A stretch of 64,000 bases of DNA from NCBI RefSeq assembly GCF_003667705.1, contig NZ_CP033019.1, positions 4,712,001 through 4,776,000 of the forward strand, written 5' to 3'. Made by a program: the position numbers and the translations under genes. A model generated the notes under the pieces. That model saw only the letters and a list, made by a program, of their open reading frames with translations, had not been told where the DNA came from and made no database searches. Each line of letters starts with the position of its first letter. Within the stretch, counting starts at the first letter, position 1. This document shows positions 59,977 through 64,000 of this stretch, piece by piece. Source of the stretch: Janthinobacterium agaricidamnosum (lineage in GTDB: Bacteria > Pseudomonadota > Gammaproteobacteria > Burkholderiales > Burkholderiaceae_D).

Positions 59977-62900
59977 ATGAATTTTTCCTCCCTCTCGATC
60001 AAGAATCCGATCCCGGCCATCATGCTGTTCGCGCTGCTGACTTTGGCAGGCCTGCTGGCCTACAAGGCCAATCCGGTGCAGGATTTCCCCGACATCGAAC
60101 TGCCCATCGTCACCGTCAGCGCGGTGCTGCCCGGCGCCGCGCCGGCCCAGCTGGAAACGGAAGTGGCGCGCAAGATCGAAGACTCCGTCGCCACCCTGCA
60201 AGGCGTGAAAAACATCTACACCAAGGTGCTCGATGGCGTCGTCACGGTGACCGTCGAATTCATTCTGGAAAAGCAGATCGCCGAAGCCGTCAACGATGTG
60301 CGCGACGCCGTCGCGCGGGTCAAGGCGGACATGCCGGCCGAGCTGCGCGATCCCACCGTCACCAAGGCGTCCACGGCCGGGCGCGTGGTGCTGACCTTTA
60401 TCGCCACGGCAAAACCCGGCGTGGACAACCCGCTCGACTCTCCCGACCTGTCGTGGTTCGTCGACAACACGGTCGCCAAGCGCCTCCTGACCGTGCCCGG
60501 CGTGGGCGCCGTCACCCGCGTGGGCGGCGTCTACCGCGAAATCCAGGTGGAACTCGACGAGGCGCGCATGGCGGCATTGAAAGTGTCCGCCCTCGACGTC
60601 TCGCGCCAGCTGCGCCTGGTGCAGCGCGAAGCGCCGGGCGGCCGGGGCGACGTCAGCGGCGCCGAGCAGTCGGTGCGCACCATCGCCACCGTGAAAACGG
60701 CCGATGAACTGTCGCGCGTGGAAGTGCCGCTGCCGGACGGCCGCCACGTGCGCCTGGACCAGGTGGCCACCGTGCGCGACACCATCGCCGAACCGCGCGC
60801 GCTGGCCGAGCAGGATGGCAAGACCGTGGTCGCCTTCGAGGTGTTCCGCACCAAGGGCGCCAGCGAAGTGGCCGTCGCCAAGGGCGCGCGCGACGCCATC
60901 GCCGACCTGCAAAAGGAAAACCCCAACGTGGTGCTGCAGCAGTCGATCGACAACGCCTTCCCCGTCGAGGAAAACTTCGACGGTTCGATGGAACTGCTGT
61001 ACGAAGGCGCGCTGCTGGCCGTGCTGGTAGTGTGGTGGTTCCTGCGCGACTGGCGCGCCACCCTGGTGGCCGCCGCCGCCCTGCCCCTGTCCGTGATGCC
61101 GGCCTTCCTTGGCATCTACTGGTTCGGCTACACGCTCAATACCGTCACCCTGCTGTCGCTGGCGCTGGTCGTCGGCGTGCTGGTCGACGACGCCATCGTG
61201 GAAATCGAAAACATCGAGCGCCATCTGCGCATGGGCAAGTCGCCCATGGAAGCGGCCATGGAAGCGGCCGACGAAATCGGCATGGCGGTGATCGCCACCA
61301 CCTTCGCGCTGGTGGCCGTGTTCCTGCCGACGGCCTTCATGAGCGGCATTCCCGGCCTGTTCTTCAAGCAGTTCGGCTGGACGGCCGTGCTGGCCGTGCT
61401 GGCCTCGCTGGTGGTGGCGCGCCTGCTCACGCCGATGATGGCAGCCTACATATTGAAACCGCTGCCGCACAAGGAAGAACAGGATGGCTGGCTGATGACG
61501 CGCTACCTGACGGTCATGCGCTGGTGCCTGAACCACCGCGGCATCACGGCCATCGCCGCGGCCCTGTTCTTTGTCGGCGCCATCGCGCTCGTGCCGCTGC
61601 TGCCGACCGGTTTCGTGCCGGCCGCCGACCGCGCGCAGACGCAGATCAACCTGGAACTGCCGCCCGGCTCCACCCTCGGCGAAACGCAGGCCGTGGCAGC
61701 GCTGGCGCGCGACGCGGCCATGCGCACACAAGGCATCCAGGGCGTCTTCAGTTCGATCGGCGGGGGCTCCAGCGGCGACGCCTTCGCCCCCGGCGCGGCG
61801 GCCGAGGCGCGCCGCGCCGTGCTGACCCTGACCACTGTGCATCGCACGGAGCGCAAGGAATCGATGGCGGACCTGGAAACGCAGCTGCGCCACAAGCTCG
61901 ATACGATCCCCGGCGCCCGCTTCACGGTGGGGCCGCCCGACACGGGCGTCAAGATGCAGCTGGTGCTGCGCTCGGAAGACCCGGTGGCGCTGATGGCCGC
62001 GGCGCAAAAGGTCGAGCGCGAACTGCGCGGCCTGAAAGGCATCGGCAACGTCAATTCCAGCGCCTCGCTGGTGCGTCCGGAAATCATCGTGCGCCCCGAT
62101 TTCGCCAAGGCGGCCGACCTGGGCGTGACGGCGGCAGCCATCGGCGAGACCGTGCGCGTGGCCACGGCCGGCGACTACGATACGGACCTGACGAAAATGA
62201 ACCTGCCCGAGCGGCAGGTGCCGATCCGCGTCAAGCTGCCCAACAGCGTGCGCGCCGACCTGGCCGCCATCGAGCGCCTGACCGTGCCCGGCAAGAATGG
62301 CCCCGTGCGCCTGGCGAACGTGGCCACGGTGACGATGGAAAGCGGCCCGGCGCAGATCGACCGGTTGAACCGCAGCCGCAACGTCACCCTCGACGTGGAA
62401 CTCGGTTCGCGCACGCTCGGCGAACTGAATGAAGAAGCGCGCGCGCTGCCGTCGATGAAGAATCTGCCGCCGTCCGTGAAGATCGCCGAGCTGGGCGACG
62501 CGCAGGAAATGGCCTCGCTGTTCGCCAGCTTCGGCCTGGCCATGCTGATCGGCGTGCTGTGCATCTACTGCGTGCTGGTGCTGCTGTTCAAGGACTTCAT
62601 GCAGCCGGTGACCATCCTGGCGGCGCTGCCGCTGTCGATCGGCGGCGCCTTCGTGGCCCTCCTGATCACGGGCAGCGCCCTGTCGATGCCGTCGATGATC
62701 GGCCTGATCATGCTGATGGGGATCGTCACGAAGAACTCCATCCTGCTGGTCGACTATGCGATCCTGGCGCGCCAGGCCGGCATGAACCGCTTCGATGCGC
62801 TGGTCGACGCCTGCCACAAGCGCAGCCGGCCCATCCTGATGACGACGATCGCCATGGGCGCCGGCATGATGCCGCTGGCGCTGGGCTGGGGCGCCGACCC

Positions 62901-63093
62901 CAGCTTCCGTTCGCCGATGGCCATTACCGTCATCGGCGGCCTGATCACCTCGACCTTATTGAGCCTGCTGGTGGTGCCGGCCGTGTTCACCTATATCGAC
63001 GACCTGGAGCACCTGCTCAAGCGCGGCATGGCGAAACTGCGCCGCCAGAAGGCGCCGCTGCGGCGCGATGACAGGGTGGCGCTGGAAAAATAA
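59977..63093 (+). CDS. RND-family multidrug efflux permease (HAE1-like)
   Basis: This 1038-residue proton-driven inner-membrane pump has twelve helices and two large periplasmic loops. It starts SIKNPIPAIMLFALLTLAGLLAY. TM4 carries the proton-relay pair Asp-Asp in VVGVLVDDAIVEIENIERH; the Lys of TM10 is in LMGIVTKNSILLVDYA. GFVPAADRAQTQINLELPPGSTL is typical of MdtB/MexF-like pumps. Its substrate is not determined by the sequence, and it could also be a heavy-metal or dye pump. It is the last gene of the tetR-OMF-MFP-RND operon, 8 bases after the adaptor stop. Confidence 0.93.
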   Translation: MNFSSLSIKNPIPAIMLFALLTLAGLLAYKANPVQDFPDIELPIVTVSAVLPGAAPAQLETEVARKIEDSVATLQGVKNIYTKVLDGVVTVTVEFILEKQIAEAVNDVRDAVARVKADMPAELRDPTVTKASTAGRVVLTFIATAKPGVDNPLDSPDLSWFVDNTVAKRLLTVPGVGAVTRVGGVYREIQVELDEARMAALKVSALDVSRQLRLVQREAPGGRGDVSGAEQSVRTIATVKTADELSRVEVPLPDGRHVRLDQVATVRDTIAEPRALAEQDGKTVVAFEVFRTKGASEVAVAKGARDAIADLQKENPNVVLQQSIDNAFPVEENFDGSMELLYEGALLAVLVVWWFLRDWRATLVAAAALPLSVMPAFLGIYWFGYTLNTVTLLSLALVVGVLVDDAIVEIENIERHLRMGKSPMEAAMEAADEIGMAVIATTFALVAVFLPTAFMSGIPGLFFKQFGWTAVLAVLASLVVARLLTPMMAAYILKPLPHKEEQDGWLMTRYLTVMRWCLNHRGITAIAAALFFVGAIALVPLLPTGFVPAADRAQTQINLELPPGSTLGETQAVAALARDAAMRTQGIQGVFSSIGGGSSGDAFAPGAAAEARRAVLTLTTVHRTERKESMADLETQLRHKLDTIPGARFTVGPPDTGVKMQLVLRSEDPVALMAAAQKVERELRGLKGIGNVNSSASLVRPEIIVRPDFAKAADLGVTAAAIGETVRVATAGDYDTDLTKMNLPERQVPIRVKLPNSVRADLAAIERLTVPGKNGPVRLANVATVTMESGPAQIDRLNRSRNVTLDVELGSRTLGELNEEARALPSMKNLPPSVKIAELGDAQEMASLFASFGLAMLIGVLCIYCVLVLLFKDFMQPVTILAALPLSIGGAFVALLITGSALSMPSMIGLIMLMGIVTKNSILLVDYAILARQAGMNRFDALVDACHKRSRPILMTTIAMGAGMMPLALGWGADPSFRSPMAITVIGGLITSTLLSLLVVPAVFTYIDDLEHLLKRGMAKLRRQKAPLRRDDRVALEK

Positions 63094-63133
63094 GCGCCAA
63101 GGCTGATTGCAAAAACGCCCCCTGCGGGCAAGG

Positions 63134-63171
63134 AAGCGAGGGACGGGCCGCCAGGCCGCGCTCCCTCGCTT
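63134..63171 (+). terminator. Hairpin ending the RND operon
   Basis: AAGCGAGGGA (63134-63143) and TCCCTCGCTT (63162-63171) are 10-bp perfect arms with a GC-rich inner segment, 40 bases after the pump stop. Only a short T-run follows. Confidence 0.6.
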
Positions 63172-63224
63172 TCATCTATCTGGCATACTGCGCCCATTCT
63201 CCATGACCGCAATCTGCCCTGCCT

Positions 63225-64000
63225 ATGAATTACCGCACCCCGCTCGTCCTGCTGATGGTCTCCGCACTGCTCGGCGCCTGCTCGGACAAGACCACCCCCG
63301 CCAACGCCGGCCTGGCAGCCGACGTGGCAGCCGCCGTCCCCGCCGCCGCCGATGCAACGGCATCGGTCGAACACGTGCCGCCGCCGTCCGCCACCGCGCC
63401 CAGGACGGAAGCGATGAACACGCCGCAGGCGCGCGAGCGCGAAGCGACCATGATGCGCGCCGTCTTCGGCAAGGCCTACCGCGACGACAGCGACGATGCA
63501 CTGGCCGACCTGCCCGATCCGGACAACCACGTCGACAAGCTCAGTTACGTGGTCAGCGCCGTCAGCCACAAGCTGCTGCCTGATGGCAGCGCCATCCTGG
63601 TGGCGAATGCGGAAACGGCCAATACGGAAGGCACGGCCGAATCGGCGCATGCCTCGCCGGGGCTGCTGAATGTCTTTTTCCTGGCGCCCAAGGGCACACC
63701 GGAAGACGGCCAGTGGCAAGTCGTGAAACGCCTGGAAAACATCGCCGCCCTGGGCTCGTCGGGGCAGCTCGGCGAAGTCCACTGGGTCATGCTGGGCGCG
63801 AACAAGCCGGGACTGGCGATCCGCTACGGCTATACGGGCCAGGGCTACACCATCACGCAACTGGCCCTGTTTGAAATCGGCGACGGCAAGGTCACCTCGC
63901 TCGATGGCGCCATCGACCTGTACTCGGACAATATGGGCGCCTGCGGACCTGAAACGGACGAGTGCTGGATGGTCAAGGGGAACTGGCGCTTCGCGCCAGC
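63225..64000 (+). CDS. Uncharacterised lipoprotein, 3' end outside window
   Basis: At least 258 residues; open to the right edge. The lipoprotein signal is MNYRTPLVLLMVSALLGACSDK (split as MNYRTPLV, LLMVSA, LLGAC-SDK), lipobox LGAC. An Ala/Pro-rich linker follows, then a soluble domain with LSYVVSAVSHKLLPDGSAIL, VFFLAPKGTPEDGQWQVVKR, HWVMLGANKPGLAIRYGYTG and a terminal part with paired Cys (GACGPETDECWMVKGNW). ATG 63225 was chosen as it gives a full signal peptide. It sits in its own transcription unit after the RND terminator. No function is recognised. Confidence 0.75.
   Translation, partial: MNYRTPLVLLMVSALLGACSDKTTPANAGLAADVAAAVPAAADATASVEHVPPPSATAPRTEAMNTPQAREREATMMRAVFGKAYRDDSDDALADLPDPDNHVDKLSYVVSAVSHKLLPDGSAILVANAETANTEGTAESAHASPGLLNVFFLAPKGTPEDGQWQVVKRLENIAALGSSGQLGEVHWVMLGANKPGLAIRYGYTGQGYTITQLALFEIGDGKVTSLDGAIDLYSDNMGACGPETDECWMVKGNWRFAP

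Noticed and set aside
59734-62817. A ~1027-codon minus-strand open frame opposite the RND pump
   Set aside because: Antisense shadow of the pump gene; no domain or ribosome site.

Overview
The window is a GC-rich stretch of a beta-proteobacterial chromosome. The gene content, the codon bias and the short 'GTAGGTCGGATTA' intergenic hairpins point to the Oxalobacteraceae (Janthinobacterium / Duganella / Massilia group). The genus is an inference from family-level resemblance, not from a search. No rRNA, tRNA, CRISPR array, prophage or replication origin was seen. The one mobile element is an apparently intact IS1595-type insertion sequence.

Layout. (1) 1-2.1 kb: the tail of a POT peptide transporter and phosphoglucomutase, separated by hairpin repeats. 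(2) 2.2-12 kb: an iron-acquisition block with a FecI-type sigma factor, a FecR anti-sigma factor and a TonB receptor carrying a signalling domain. A second TonB receptor follows, then a DUF4198 / DUF3649 / PepSY-TM / DUF3325 cassette likely to reduce and process ferric siderophores in the periplasm. Two Fur-box-like sites overlap TATAAT hexamers ahead of the two halves. (3) 12-15.6 kb: a GGDEF protein with a decayed EAL domain, and a chemoreceptor. (4) 15.8-23.6 kb, minus strand: a polyol ABC uptake operon (binding protein, two permeases, xylitol-type dehydrogenase, ATPase, AraC regulator, xylulokinase), consistent with polyol -> D-xylulose -> xylulose 5-phosphate. (5) 23.7-27.3 kb: two acetyltransferases, a cytosine-deaminase-like amidohydrolase and a phasin with a histone-like tail. 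(6) 27.5-35.1 kb: a heterodimeric ABC exporter, a second chemoreceptor and a TPR-GGDEF cyclase.

(7) 35.2-39.2 kb: a small lipoprotein, then a divergent pair of a di-heme peroxidase gene interrupted by an in-frame amber codon and an AcpA/phospholipase C-type phosphoesterase. Matching PhoB-like boxes face each way between the pair. (8) 39.2-43.6 kb: uncharacterised genes, including a translationally coupled pair of beta-rich proteins, followed by a 112-bp tandem repeat. (9) 43.9-50.1 kb: an M29/NicX-like metalloenzyme, two LysR regulators, a phytanoyl-CoA dioxygenase-like enzyme with a TIM-barrel isomerase, a PdxI-type pyridoxal reductase and an OhrR-type MarR regulator. (10) 50.2-51.2 kb: the IS1595 element with an 8-bp target duplication. 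(11) 51.4-54.9 kb: DUF6702, a TonB receptor and a 2OG-Fe dioxygenase. (12) 55-64 kb: a REC-histidine kinase, a strong candidate small RNA, a TetR-OMF-MFP-RND efflux operon and a truncated lipoprotein gene at the window end.

The most interesting points for follow-up are the candidate sRNA with an anti-Shine-Dalgarno 5' end (56447-56544), the nearly identical 112-bp tandem repeats carrying mini-ORFs (42826-43080), the amber-interrupted peroxidase under apparent Pho control, and the unexplained two-gene system at 40328-42699.
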